64,000 bases of DNA from Leucobacter sp042726155 (GTDB lineage: Bacteria > Actinomycetota > Actinomycetes > Actinomycetales > Microbacteriaceae). The stretch is taken from NCBI RefSeq assembly GCF_042726155.1, contig NZ_JBHXHV010000003.1, positions 1-64,000 on the forward strand, given 5' to 3'. Shown piece by piece: positions 25,154 to 33,988 of the stretch; position 1 is the stretch's first letter, and every line of letters starts with the position of its first letter. A program made the translations under genes and the position numbers. The notes under the pieces are model-generated. The model did not search any database, had not been told where the DNA came from, and saw only the letters and a program-made list of their open reading frames with translations.

Positions 25154-25204
25154 GAGCAGTGCCCGATCGGCCTCGAGGGCGACGCTGGGCACCGCCAAAA
25201 GCGA

Positions 25205-26305
25205 TTAGAAATCGCGGCGAGAGGCGCGATCCGCCAAGCGTGTGAGCGCGTCACTCGCGTCGCGCCGCAGCGGAGACCCGCTGAGAGACGAGATTGCGCG
25301 TTCGACATTCCGCGCGATCATCGCTTCGACCTGATCAACTGCGCCACTTTCGCGGATGGTGCGCTGCAAGATGGCGACCTGCTCGCCATCGAGATCGTTG
25401 CCGAGTAGGTCGTCGAAGATGCGTCGCTGCGTGTTGGGCAGGTTCTCGCGCGCAAGCGTCACGAGTACAGTTCGCTTGCCCTCAACGAGGTCGTCTCCGG
25501 TGGGCTTGCCGGTCACCGAAGCATCTCCGAAGACGCCGAGCAGGTCGTCGCGGAGCTGAAACGCGACCCCGATCGGCAGTCCGTAATTGCGCAGTGCCTG
25601 CTCTTGCTGATCGTCTGCGCCCGCGAGCGCTGCGCCAATAAGCAGGGGCGCTTCGACGCTGTACTTTGCCGATTTGTAGACGAGTACGCGTGTAGAGCGT
25701 TCGAGCTGGACGTCGTGCGCCGCGAACACCGGCTGTTGTTCTTCGAGCACGTCGAGATACTGGCCAAGCGCTACCTCGCTGCGCATGCGATTGAAGTGCG
25801 TGCGGGCCGACTGCGCCGCATCGGTGTCCGCGATTGCTGAGCATGCTGCGTGCATGAGCTCGTCTGCCCAAGACTGCAAAAGGTCGCCGAGCAAAATTGC
25901 TCCAGCGACACCGAAGTGCTCGGACGAACCCATCCACTGGCCATCGGCGTGGATACGTTCGAACGCGCGGTGCGTAGCCGGGCGCCCGCGGCGAGTGTCG
26001 GAGCGGTCGATGATGTCATCGTGAATGAGTGCCGCGGCGTGAAAGAACTCGAGTGCACAGGCGGCATCAAGCACCGCGTCACCCAAGCCCTCGACGCTGT
26101 CGGTGAGGTCAAGTTCACGCACCGACCGAAAACCAAGCACAGCGAACTGCGCGCGGAACCGCTTGCCTCCGGAGAGGAAGCGCTCGGCCTCGTCGAGCAG
26201 AGGCAGAATATCGGTGCCGAGCGGCTCAACCTGGCTGCGATGCTGATCGAGAATGTCGCTGATGCGCTCCTGTACGAGGCCTGCGAGTCGCGTCGTTTCT
26301 TCCAC
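25205..26305 (-). CDS. idsA: Polyprenyl (probably geranylgeranyl) diphosphate synthase
   Basis: Elongates isopentenyl units to prenyl diphosphates used for carotenoids, quinones or lipid carriers. The 366-residue protein has the first Asp-rich motif HDDIIDRSDTRRG and the second, QLRDDLLGVFGD. Small residues (Ala) at positions -4 and -5 before the first motif do not block a long chain, favouring C20 or longer. GTG start at 26305 without ribosome binding site, but TAGGCT lies six bases before it, suggesting a leaderless mRNA. In mycobacteria the homologue idsA2 is found in the same block. Exact product length is not certain. Confidence 0.88.
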   Translation of the reverse strand: MEETTRLAGLVQERISDILDQHRSQVEPLGTDILPLLDEAERFLSGGKRFRAQFAVLGFRSVRELDLTDSVEGLGDAVLDAACALEFFHAAALIHDDIIDRSDTRRGRPATHRAFERIHADGQWMGSSEHFGVAGAILLGDLLQSWADELMHAACSAIADTDAAQSARTHFNRMRSEVALGQYLDVLEEQQPVFAAHDVQLERSTRVLVYKSAKYSVEAPLLIGAALAGADDQQEQALRNYGLPIGVAFQLRDDLLGVFGDASVTGKPTGDDLVEGKRTVLVTLARENLPNTQRRIFDDLLGNDLDGEQVAILQRTIRESGAVDQVEAMIARNVERAISSLSGSPLRRDASDALTRLADRASRRDF

Positions 26306-26377
26306 GCGCCTAGCCTACTCACGGCAACGGGTCGTAGACTGACGTGTATATAGTTTTCACTGAGCCGGGAGGTCGTC

Positions 26378-26764
26378 ATGGCGCTGTCAGAACACGAACA
26401 GCGGTTGCTTGACGAGATGGAGCGCGGCTTCTACCAGAGCGAAGCAGACGTGATGCAGGCGGGTCCCTCGCAGCATCGCCGCCTCAATCTCCGGTCGCTG
26501 GTGCTCGGTATCGTTGTGGTCGTCATCGGTATCGGTGTGCTCGTCGCGGGCGTGGCCGCGCAGCAGCTGTGGCTGGGCCTCATCGCTTTCGCAGTGATGC
26601 TCGGCGGCGTCATGCTGATGCTGTCGCGTCGCTCCGCTGACACCCTCACCGTTGAAGACATCACGTCAGCCGGCTCAGATCCCAAGTCCTCTCGTGCACC
26701 GCGCGAATCATTTAGTGAGCGCATGGAGCGCCGCTGGGACCAGCGAATGGGTGGAGAGCGGTAA
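26378..26764 (+). CDS. DUF3040 membrane protein
   Basis: Unknown function. The 128-residue protein begins ALSEHEQRLLDEMERGF, the hallmark of DUF3040, which is found next to the division cluster in many actinobacteria. Two hydrophobic helices (about 46-66 and 70-88) are followed by a polar tail. GGGAGG lies before the ATG at 26378. It is divergent from the prenyl synthase gene and followed by a clear terminator, so it is a separate unit from mraZ. Confidence 0.9.
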   Translation: MALSEHEQRLLDEMERGFYQSEADVMQAGPSQHRRLNLRSLVLGIVVVVIGIGVLVAGVAAQQLWLGLIAFAVMLGGVMLMLSRRSADTLTVEDITSAGSDPKSSRAPRESFSERMERRWDQRMGGER

Positions 26765-26793
26765 CCCTCCCATCTACACCCCCTGAATAGACA

Positions 26794-26824
26794 GGCGTCG
26801 AGCGTTTCGCTCGGCGCCTTTTTT
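26794..26824 (+). terminator. Rho-independent terminator after the DUF3040 gene
   Basis: GC-rich stem GGCGTCGAGC / GCTCGGCGCC with a short loop, followed by six T residues. It isolates the division cluster from upstream transcription. Confidence 0.93.
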
Positions 26825-27153
26825 GTGCGCGTAGTTCACAGCGAATTCGCTTTACTGCACACCTTCGTGGGAGAGACGCAGTTTCACTTCAAACTCGCTC
26901 CACTTTGCTCCACCTGGGAGCCCACGGTGGTCATGGCGGGCTGAAATCCGCATCAACGCGGGGAAGTGGTGCACTGGGTCGGTCGCGCACTGAGGCGGCC
27001 AGGGCGCTGGCTCTCCCGATCGGACACGTCAATCGCTCCCGCAATCATGCGAAATGTGGCCGAAGCGGGAATAAAGTGGTGTCCGCGTCCAGTGAAGTGG
27101 AGGAAAGTGGAGTAAACTGGGATTCGGGGACGAGTCAGCGAAAGGAGGTCCCA
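26825..27153 (+). promoter_or_regulatory. mraZ upstream region with MraZ boxes
   Basis: A 329-base region without a gene. Three direct repeats AGTGG (27096-27100), AGTGG (27106-27110) and ACTGG (27116-27120) have a 10-base period, the layout expected of MraZ binding sites. The third overlaps the -10-like TAAACT (27113-27118). Further upstream, CCACT (26900-26904) and CCACC (26910-26914) form a pair with the same period on the opposite strand. The rest holds nothing I recognise. Confidence 0.7.
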
Positions 27154-27585
27154 TTGTTTCTGGGCACCTTCACGCCGCGACTCGACGAAAAGGGTCGGCT
27201 GATCCTCCCCTCGAAGTTCCGTGACGAACTCGCCGACGGCCTCGTGATCACCCGCGGCCAGGAGCGCTGCCTCTACGTGTTCAGCGAGACCGAGTTCGCC
27301 GAGATGCACGACCGCGTGCGTCACGCTCCGCTCGCTTCGAAGCAGGCACGCAACTACCTCCGCGTTTTTCTTTCCGGGGCGCACCCCGAAACACCCGACA
27401 AGCAGAGCCGCATCACCATCCCGCAGAACCTCCGCGAATACGCGGGGCTCGACCGTGAACTCGCCGTCATTGGCGCTGGTTCGCGCGCGGAGATCTGGGA
27501 TGCGGAAGCTTGGCAGACCTACCTGGCGGCGCAGGAAGCAGCGTTCTCCGAAATCGAGGAGGAGGTGATTCCGGGCATGTTCTAG
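27154..27585 (+). CDS. mraZ: Transcriptional regulator MraZ
   Basis: DNA-binding protein that controls its own division and cell wall operon. The 143-residue length is standard. Two SpoVT/AbrB-like halves are visible: LDEKGRLILPSKFRDEL and DKQSRITIPQNLREYAGL, each with the family motif D-x-(K)-x-R-I-x-(I/L)-P. The start is the rare codon TTG at 27154, with a perfect AAGGAGG five bases before it; longer in-frame starts would extend over the regulatory repeats and are rejected. First gene of the dcw cluster. Confidence 0.95.
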   Translation: MFLGTFTPRLDEKGRLILPSKFRDELADGLVITRGQERCLYVFSETEFAEMHDRVRHAPLASKQARNYLRVFLSGAHPETPDKQSRITIPQNLREYAGLDRELAVIGAGSRAEIWDAEAWQTYLAAQEAAFSEIEEEVIPGMF

Positions 27586-27597
27586 CCCGGTATCCCT

Positions 27598-28581
27598 ATG
27601 ACACACGACAACTCACGCGATCCGAGCGCCCTGCACACGCCAGTGCTGCTCGAACGCTGCATCGAACTGCTCGCGCCGGTGGCGGAGGCGGTTGCCCTGG
27701 GCGAAACCCCGGTGATCGTTGATGCGACTCTCGGCATGGGGGGTCACAGCGAGGCGCTGCTTGAGCGGTTCCCGAATCTCACGATCATTGGTCTTGACCG
27801 CGATACCGAGGCGCTTGAACTCGCCGGATCGCGCCTGGCCCGCTTCGGCGACCGCGCCATTCGCGTGCACGCGGTCTACGACGACATCGAACGCGCCGTC
27901 ACCGAGAGCGGTTTCTCGCGCATCGATGGTGTGCTCTTTGACCTCGGCGTGTCATCGTTGCAGCTCGACGAGGCAGACCGCGGATTTGCCTACGCGAAAG
28001 ACGCGCCGCTCGACATGCGCATGGACCAGAGCAGCGGTGAGACGGCAGCGGATGTGATTGCGGTCGCACCCGAAGGGCGCCTGCGGGCCATCTTCGAGCG
28101 CTACGGCGAGGAACCGCTGGCCGGGCGATACGCTCGCGCTATTGTCGCCGCCCGCGCCGAGGAGCCAATTCTGCGCAGCGGTCAGCTCGTCGACGTGCTG
28201 CAAACGGCGACGCCGGCCGCCGTGCGCGATCAGCGGCACCCGGCCAAGCGCGTCTTTCAGGCCCTGCGTATCGAGGTCAACGCTGAGCTGGCCGTTCTTG
28301 AACGCGCGATTCCGGCGGCGCTCGATCTACTGAAGGTCGACGGCCGCGCCGTCATCATGTCGTACCAATCGCTCGAAGATCGCTTCGTGAAGCGTGAATT
28401 CGCGCGCCGCGTCGCTTCGACTGCCCCGGCTGGCTTGCCAGTCGAGCTTCCCGAGCACCGCCCCGAGTTCCGCCTGCTGACCCGCGGCGCCGAACTCGCT
28501 GACGATGCTGAACGCGCCCGCAATCCGCGGGCGATCCCTGTGCGGCTCCGCGCCGCCGAACGAGTGAGGGACGTGCGATGA
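27598..28581 (+). CDS. rsmH: 16S rRNA (cytosine1402-N4)-methyltransferase
   Basis: Methylates cytosine 1402 of 16S rRNA in the decoding centre. The 327-residue protein has the SAM-binding block VDATLGMGGHSEALL and the characteristic FDLGVSSLQLD and RVFQALRIEVN. It begins 12 bases after mraZ; there is no clear ribosome binding site for ATG 27598, so translational coupling to mraZ is likely. The end overlaps the next gene by four bases (ATGA). Confidence 0.97.
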   Translation: MTHDNSRDPSALHTPVLLERCIELLAPVAEAVALGETPVIVDATLGMGGHSEALLERFPNLTIIGLDRDTEALELAGSRLARFGDRAIRVHAVYDDIERAVTESGFSRIDGVLFDLGVSSLQLDEADRGFAYAKDAPLDMRMDQSSGETAADVIAVAPEGRLRAIFERYGEEPLAGRYARAIVAARAEEPILRSGQLVDVLQTATPAAVRDQRHPAKRVFQALRIEVNAELAVLERAIPAALDLLKVDGRAVIMSYQSLEDRFVKREFARRVASTAPAGLPVELPEHRPEFRLLTRGAELADDAERARNPRAIPVRLRAAERVRDVR

Positions 28582-29177
28582 GCACCACGCTTCCGATGAA
28601 TTTTGACGCATCGGCGCTTCGGGGAGCGCCCGCGGGCCTGCCTGATGTCTCGCAGCCCGACCGTCACCTGCGCCCGGTCCCGAACGCGCGACCGGCGCAG
28701 CGCGCGAAGCGCAGCCCTCTGATGGGGGCGCTCATCGCGGTCGGCGTCGTACTCGCGATTTTCGCGACTCAGCTCGGGCTCAGCATCGCGATCTCGCAGG
28801 GCGCGTACGAGTCTCGCGCCCTCGAGGTCGAGCAGCGCGACCTCGGGCGCGTGGAACGTGTGCTGTCACAAAACGTCGACAAGCTCGCATCGCCTCAGAA
28901 CCTCGCGGAAAATGCCGCGGCTCTCGGCATGGTGCAGAACTCGCGACCGGCGACACTGAGGCTCAGCGACGGCGCCGTGCTCGGCGCGTTGCAGTCGGAG
29001 ACCACGGCAGCCTCGGGCAACCTGATTCCCAACGCGACCCTCGAGAGCATGCCCGTCGTCGACGCCGCTGGCCTGTTGGTGCCGCGGAACACCGGACAGG
29101 CCGCGGGGGCTCAGGCCGCAGACATGAAACCGCCGGTACGGTGGACGGGCAAGCTGCCGGCCCCCGACACGCACTAG
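28578..29177 (+). CDS. ftsL: Cell division protein FtsL-like
   Basis: Bitopic division protein that works with FtsB and FtsQ to recruit and activate FtsW-FtsI. The 199-residue product has a basic cytoplasmic N-terminus, one membrane helix (about 50-70, LIAVGVVLAIFATQLGL), a leucine-zipper-like coiled coil (about 76-105) and a C-terminal extracytoplasmic tail. Sequence similarity in this family is low; the position between rsmH and ftsI makes the call. Start overlaps the rsmH stop. Confidence 0.85.
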   Translation: MSTTLPMNFDASALRGAPAGLPDVSQPDRHLRPVPNARPAQRAKRSPLMGALIAVGVVLAIFATQLGLSIAISQGAYESRALEVEQRDLGRVERVLSQNVDKLASPQNLAENAAALGMVQNSRPATLRLSDGAVLGALQSETTAASGNLIPNATLESMPVVDAAGLLVPRNTGQAAGAQAADMKPPVRWTGKLPAPDTH

Positions 29178-29205
29178 GCGGCTGCGAAGCTCCGGGAGGA
29201 ATCGG

Positions 29206-31002
29206 ATGATCAGTTTGCGCGGCTCGTCGCTGCGCCGAGCTATCGCGCTCGGCATCATCATTATCGCCTCGATCGTCTTCCTGGTTCGGCTCGTTGATGT
29301 GCAGGTTGTGTCGGCCGCCGCGCTGAACGAGGACGCCAAAGACAAGCGCGCGGTGCCCGTCGCGATTCCGAGCGTGCGCGGCGACATCGTCGACCGCGAC
29401 GGCGAGGTGCTCGCCACGACGGATGAGCGCTACGACGTGCAGCTCTCTCCGAAAAACACGAAGCTGAATAAGGGAGTCTTCTATCGAGCCGACCTCGACC
29501 GCGGGGTGGGAACTGTAGAGGTGACCGCGAAGCAGGCGTTCGGCGAGATCGGCGAGATCACCGGCCAGAGCGCCGAAGACATTCAAAAGCTGGTCGACGA
29601 CGCGCTCGCAGACAATCCGAAGTCCGACTTCGCGTACGTCAAGCGCTCGATCGACCTGACTCAGCTCAACGCGCTGAAAGCGCTCGAGATCCCGTGGCTC
29701 ACGTTCGAGAGCAAGCACACGCGCACATACCCGAACGGCGCCGTCGGCGGCAACATCATCGGCTTCTCCGGGCAAGACGACGTGCCGCAGGCCGGCGTTG
29801 AACTGTCGCAAGACACGTGCCTCACCGGCGTCGACGGCACCGAGACCTACGAGCGCAGCGAAGACGGCGTGCCACTTCCCGGCAGTGTCGTTGTCACGCG
29901 CAAGGTGAAAGACGGCGGCACCGTTGAACTCACCATCGACCGCGACCTGCAGTGGGAGGCGCAGCAGGCCATTAATCAGCAGGTGCAGTCTGTGGGCGCC
30001 GCCTACGGATACCTGACCGTGATAAACGCCAAGACCGGCGAACTCGTCGCCGTTGCCGAGGACGGTTCGGTCGACCCCAATGATGTGGACGCGTCTGACC
30101 CCGCCAAGCGCGAAGCGCGATCCTTCACATCGCCCTACGAGCCCGGCTCGACCTTCAAGACCATCACGGCATCTGCGCTCATTGATCAAGGGGTGTCGAC
30201 GCCGCTGTCGCAGAATCTGACCCCCGATTACCTTGAGCCGGAGCCGGGCGTGCGGTTCGGTGACGCGTTCAACCACCCCGATATGCCGTGGACGCTCACG
30301 GGTATCCTCACCCAGTCGTCCAACGTCGGCACGTCGATGCTCGGCAACCAGCTCAGCCCCGAGGTTCGCTACGACTACCTGCGGAAGTTCGGCATCGGCA
30401 CGGCGACGGAAGCTGGCATGCCCGCAGAAGATGCCGGCTTGCTGTACCCGCCGGACCAGTGGGACCGCCAGACCTCGTACAACACGATGTTCGGCCAGGG
30501 GCTGTCGTCAACGGTTGTGCAGACCGCTGGGGTCTACCAGACGATCGCGAATCAGGGTGTGCGCGTGCCGCCGAGCATCGTGAAAGACTGCGTTGCCGCC
30601 GACGGCACGAAAACGACTCCCGACCACGGCGACAAGGTGAAGGCCGTCTCGAAGGAGACCTCCGCAGAGGTCATGGCGATGCTCGAAACGGTGACCACCG
30701 AGGGTTGGTTCAAGGACCTCATCGCGATTCCCGGTTACCGCATCGCCGGGAAGACCGGTACCGCCGAGCAGGTCGACCCGGCGACCGGGCTCTATCGCAC
30801 CGACTACGTGCACTCGTTCGCGGGGATCTTCCCGGCCGACGATCCCCAGTACGTCGCGGTAGCATCGATTGCGTTCCCGACGTCGGGAGATGGCGGCGTC
30901 GCAGCGCTCACCGCATTCCGGTCAGTCGCGGAAGCGACGATCCGCACATTCCACATACCGCCGTCCACGGGGGAGTTCCAGCCGCTCCCCACCGAATACT
31001 AA
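29206..31002 (+). CDS. ftsI: Septal peptidoglycan transpeptidase FtsI (PBP3)
   Basis: Class B penicillin-binding protein that cross-links septal peptidoglycan. The 598-residue protein has an N-terminal membrane helix (about 11-30), a pedestal domain beginning IPSVRGDIVDRDGEVLA, and a transpeptidase domain with the three penicillin-binding motifs: STFK (315-318, catalytic Ser), SSN (371-373) and KTGT (516-519). GGGAGGA precedes the ATG. It lies between ftsL and murE in the usual order. Confidence 0.97.
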   Translation: MISLRGSSLRRAIALGIIIIASIVFLVRLVDVQVVSAAALNEDAKDKRAVPVAIPSVRGDIVDRDGEVLATTDERYDVQLSPKNTKLNKGVFYRADLDRGVGTVEVTAKQAFGEIGEITGQSAEDIQKLVDDALADNPKSDFAYVKRSIDLTQLNALKALEIPWLTFESKHTRTYPNGAVGGNIIGFSGQDDVPQAGVELSQDTCLTGVDGTETYERSEDGVPLPGSVVVTRKVKDGGTVELTIDRDLQWEAQQAINQQVQSVGAAYGYLTVINAKTGELVAVAEDGSVDPNDVDASDPAKREARSFTSPYEPGSTFKTITASALIDQGVSTPLSQNLTPDYLEPEPGVRFGDAFNHPDMPWTLTGILTQSSNVGTSMLGNQLSPEVRYDYLRKFGIGTATEAGMPAEDAGLLYPPDQWDRQTSYNTMFGQGLSSTVVQTAGVYQTIANQGVRVPPSIVKDCVAADGTKTTPDHGDKVKAVSKETSAEVMAMLETVTTEGWFKDLIAIPGYRIAGKTGTAEQVDPATGLYRTDYVHSFAGIFPADDPQYVAVASIAFPTSGDGGVAALTAFRSVAEATIRTFHIPPSTGEFQPLPTEY

Positions 31003-31025
31003 ACACGCCCAGGAGGCCCACAGTC

Positions 31026-32582
31026 GTGAGTACCGGAGATGCCTTGAGCATTCGCCCGCACCAGCCCGTTCCCGTTCCGCTTGATGTGCTCGTCGAGCGG
31101 TTCGCAGTGCGCGCGGCCGCGGTTCCCCCGGGCCTGTCTGCCACCGGTGTGTCTCTGGACTCTCGCGATGTGCGCCCAGGAGATCTGTACTTCGGCGTGC
31201 CAGGTGCGAAGCGCCACGGCGCGGATTTCGCGGCGCAGGCGGCCGCGCTCGGCGCGGTTGCCATGCTGACCGATGCCGCCGGTGAACGGATCGCCGCAGA
31301 GGCGGGCGTTGCCCTTCCGGTACTCGTGTCTGAGAAGCACCCCCGCGAGATCCTCGGCGATGTCGCATCTGTCGTGTACGGCACCGCCGACTTCACCGCG
31401 AAGACGTTCGGAGTCACAGGGACGAACGGCAAGACGAGCATCGTTTACATCATCGCCGAGCTGCTGCGGGCCGCCGGCATCACCGCGGGGCTGAGCTCTA
31501 CCGCCGAGCGCCGCATCGGCGACGAGGTGATTGTGAGCAACCTCACGAGCCCCGAGGCCTCAGAGTTGCACGGTCTGCTCGCGCGCATGGCCGAGGTCGG
31601 CGTTGAGGGTGTTGCCATCGAGGTCTCCGCTCAAGCGGTCGTGCGCCATCGTCTGGACGGTCTGCACTTCGACGTGGTGGCGTTCAACAACTTCTCGCAG
31701 GATCATCTCGACGAGTTCGGGGACCTCGAAACGTACTTCGCCGCGAAGCTCGCGTTGTTCGCGCCAGAGCACGCAGAGCGCGGTGTCGTCGTGGTTGATT
31801 CTTCCTGGGGTCAGCGCATTGCGCGCGAGTCGCGCATTCCCGTTACCCGTCTCGCAACGGAGTACGGGCAGGGCGCCGATTGGCACCTCGCAGTGACGCA
31901 TCAGGGGCTCGACGGGGTATCGTTCGTGTTGCAGGGGCCCGCTGGCGCGCACTTCCGAGGCAGCGTTCCGCTGTTCGGCAAGTTCATGGCAGAGAACGCT
32001 GCGCTCTCGCTCATCATGCTGCACGAGGCCGGTATCTCTCTGGATCAGGTGTCGGCCGGGCTCGATCGCGGACGTATTCCGGTGTTCATTCCCGGACGGC
32101 TCGAGCAGATCACCGAGCCGGGCAGCGCTGGACCCCGCTTCTACGTCGATTACGGTCACACGCCCGGCGCATTTGAGGCGATGCTTGACGCTCTCGGCGA
32201 GGTCGCGCCCGGCAAGATCATTTTTATGTTTGGCGCCGACGGCGATCGCGACACGACGAAGCGTGAAGAAATGGGCAGGATCGCGGGGGCGGGTGCAGAC
32301 ACCGTCATTATTTGCGACTACCACCCGCGCTCAGAACCCCCGGAGGCGATTCGCGCGCAACTGCTCGCGGGCGCGCGCTCGGCCAACCACGCCGAGGTCA
32401 TCGAGGAGGCAGACCCGCGCGCCGCGGTTCGCCGCGCTATTTCACTGGCGGGTCCCGGTGACGTTATTCTGTATGCCGGTCCCGGACACGAGGATCACCA
32501 AGAAGTCGCCGGACAGTTTCTTCCGTACTCGGCGCGTGACGAAGTGCGCGGTGCCCTCCGCGAGGCAGGATTGCTCCCGTGA
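31026..32582 (+). CDS. murE: UDP-MurNAc-tripeptide ligase MurE
   Basis: Adds the third amino acid of the peptidoglycan stem peptide. The 518-residue protein carries the ATP-binding GTNGKTS (132-138) and FNNFSQDHLDEFGD. The substrate-selecting motif, DNPR in diaminopimelate-adding enzymes, reads YHPR here (432-435, within CDYHPRSEPP), so Asp and Asn are replaced while Pro-Arg remain. This points to a different residue at position 3 or altered recognition. GTG at 31026 follows AGGAGG by eight bases. Overlaps murF (GTGA). Confidence 0.95.
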   Translation: MSTGDALSIRPHQPVPVPLDVLVERFAVRAAAVPPGLSATGVSLDSRDVRPGDLYFGVPGAKRHGADFAAQAAALGAVAMLTDAAGERIAAEAGVALPVLVSEKHPREILGDVASVVYGTADFTAKTFGVTGTNGKTSIVYIIAELLRAAGITAGLSSTAERRIGDEVIVSNLTSPEASELHGLLARMAEVGVEGVAIEVSAQAVVRHRLDGLHFDVVAFNNFSQDHLDEFGDLETYFAAKLALFAPEHAERGVVVVDSSWGQRIARESRIPVTRLATEYGQGADWHLAVTHQGLDGVSFVLQGPAGAHFRGSVPLFGKFMAENAALSLIMLHEAGISLDQVSAGLDRGRIPVFIPGRLEQITEPGSAGPRFYVDYGHTPGAFEAMLDALGEVAPGKIIFMFGADGDRDTTKREEMGRIAGAGADTVIICDYHPRSEPPEAIRAQLLAGARSANHAEVIEEADPRAAVRRAISLAGPGDVILYAGPGHEDHQEVAGQFLPYSARDEVRGALREAGLLP

Positions 32583-33988
32583 TTGCACTAACACTGGCCG
32601 AAATCGCGACCGCCATCCGCGGTCGCTTGATTCCTGGGGCCGACGGATCGGGGCCCGAGACGATTGTCGCTGGAGAGTCGCAGACGGACTCCCGCGAGGT
32701 CGCACCCGGCCAGATCTTCTTCGCTCGCGAAGGAGAAGAGACGGACGGCCACAACTTTGCCGACCGCGCGGTTGACGCCGGTGCCGCAGCGCTGGTCGTC
32801 GAGCGCAAGGTCGATGACCGCGTCGCGCAGATCGTTGTCGACGACAGCACTGTCGCGCTCGGTGCCCTCGCGACCGAGGTCGTTCGCCGTGTACGCGACG
32901 CGGGCAACCTGACGATCGTCGGAATCACCGGCTCGAACGGCAAGACAACCACGAAGAATCTCGTCGCCGCGATGGCGGAGCGTATCGGTGCCACCGTCGC
33001 TTCGGCAAAATCATTCAACAACGAGGTCGGCGGACCGCTGACGATGCTGCGGGTTGCAGCCGATACCCGCACGCTCGTCGCAGAGATGGGCGCGAGCGCC
33101 GAGGGCGAGATCGCCCGATTGACCGCGATGGCCCCGCCGCACATTGGCGTCGTGCTGACCGTAGGGCTCGCCCACGCCGGTGAGTTCGGCGGGATAGAGA
33201 CCACGTTCCGCACGAAGAGCGAAATGGTGCGGGACTTACCCGAGACCGCTATTGCGGTACTGAACCGCGATGATCCGCGCGTGGCGAAGATGCAGGAGCT
33301 GACACGCGCCCAGGTGCACTGGTTCGGCCTGAGCGACTCGGCCGACGTGCGCGCCACCGACATCGAATCGTCGGCCACCGACACTCGCTTCACGATCCAT
33401 GCAGATGGCGAATCGCTTCCCGTCAGCTTCCACGTGCTGGGCGAACACCACGTGATGAACGCTCTCGCCGCTGCCGCCATTGGCCGCGCGCTCGGGTTGC
33501 CGCTCAGCGAAATCGTCGAGACGCTCGAAGCCGCGACGCTCGCGGCCCCCGGCCGCATGGAGGTGCTGGGCGGTCGCGACGGCATCACCATCATTAACGA
33601 TGCCTACAATGCGAGCCCCGATTCGATGAGCGCCGCGCTGCGGACTCTCGCCCAGATTCGCAAACCCAACGGCCGCTCGGTCGCCGTGCTTGGCGCAATG
33701 AGCGAACTCGGTGAGTATTCAATTGAAGAGCATCGTCGCATCGGCCTGCAGGCCGTGCGCCTGCGTATTTCCGAGCTCGTCGTAGTCGGGACCGAAGCCC
33801 GGCAGCTGCACATCAGCGCGATCAACGAGGGCGCCTGGGATGGCGAGAGTAAGTTCTTCGAGACCCAGGACGAAGCGTTCGAGTACCTGAGCGAGACCCT
33901 CCAGCCTGACGATACAGTGCTCGTGAAGTCGTCGAACGCCGCCGGTCTGCAACGACTCGGCGACCGGCTCGGGGAGGCGCACGCATGA
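32579..33988 (+). CDS. murF: UDP-MurNAc-tripeptide:D-Ala-D-Ala ligase MurF
   Basis: Adds D-Ala-D-Ala to the UDP-MurNAc tripeptide in the cytoplasm. The 469-residue protein has GITGSNGKTTTKNLVAA, KSFNNEVGGPLT and INDAYNASPDSMSAAL, all diagnostic for MurF. GTG start overlapping the murE stop by three bases. Its end overlaps mraY. Confidence 0.97.
   Translation: MIALTLAEIATAIRGRLIPGADGSGPETIVAGESQTDSREVAPGQIFFAREGEETDGHNFADRAVDAGAAALVVERKVDDRVAQIVVDDSTVALGALATEVVRRVRDAGNLTIVGITGSNGKTTTKNLVAAMAERIGATVASAKSFNNEVGGPLTMLRVAADTRTLVAEMGASAEGEIARLTAMAPPHIGVVLTVGLAHAGEFGGIETTFRTKSEMVRDLPETAIAVLNRDDPRVAKMQELTRAQVHWFGLSDSADVRATDIESSATDTRFTIHADGESLPVSFHVLGEHHVMNALAAAAIGRALGLPLSEIVETLEAATLAAPGRMEVLGGRDGITIINDAYNASPDSMSAALRTLAQIRKPNGRSVAVLGAMSELGEYSIEEHRRIGLQAVRLRISELVVVGTEARQLHISAINEGAWDGESKFFETQDEAFEYLSETLQPDDTVLVKSSNAAGLQRLGDRLGEAHA

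Noticed and set aside
28963..30276. Long minus-strand open frame of 437 codons opposite ftsL and ftsI
   Set aside because: Composition (many Arg, Glu, His, Gly) is that of an antisense shadow in GC-rich DNA; ftsI on the plus strand has all its motifs.
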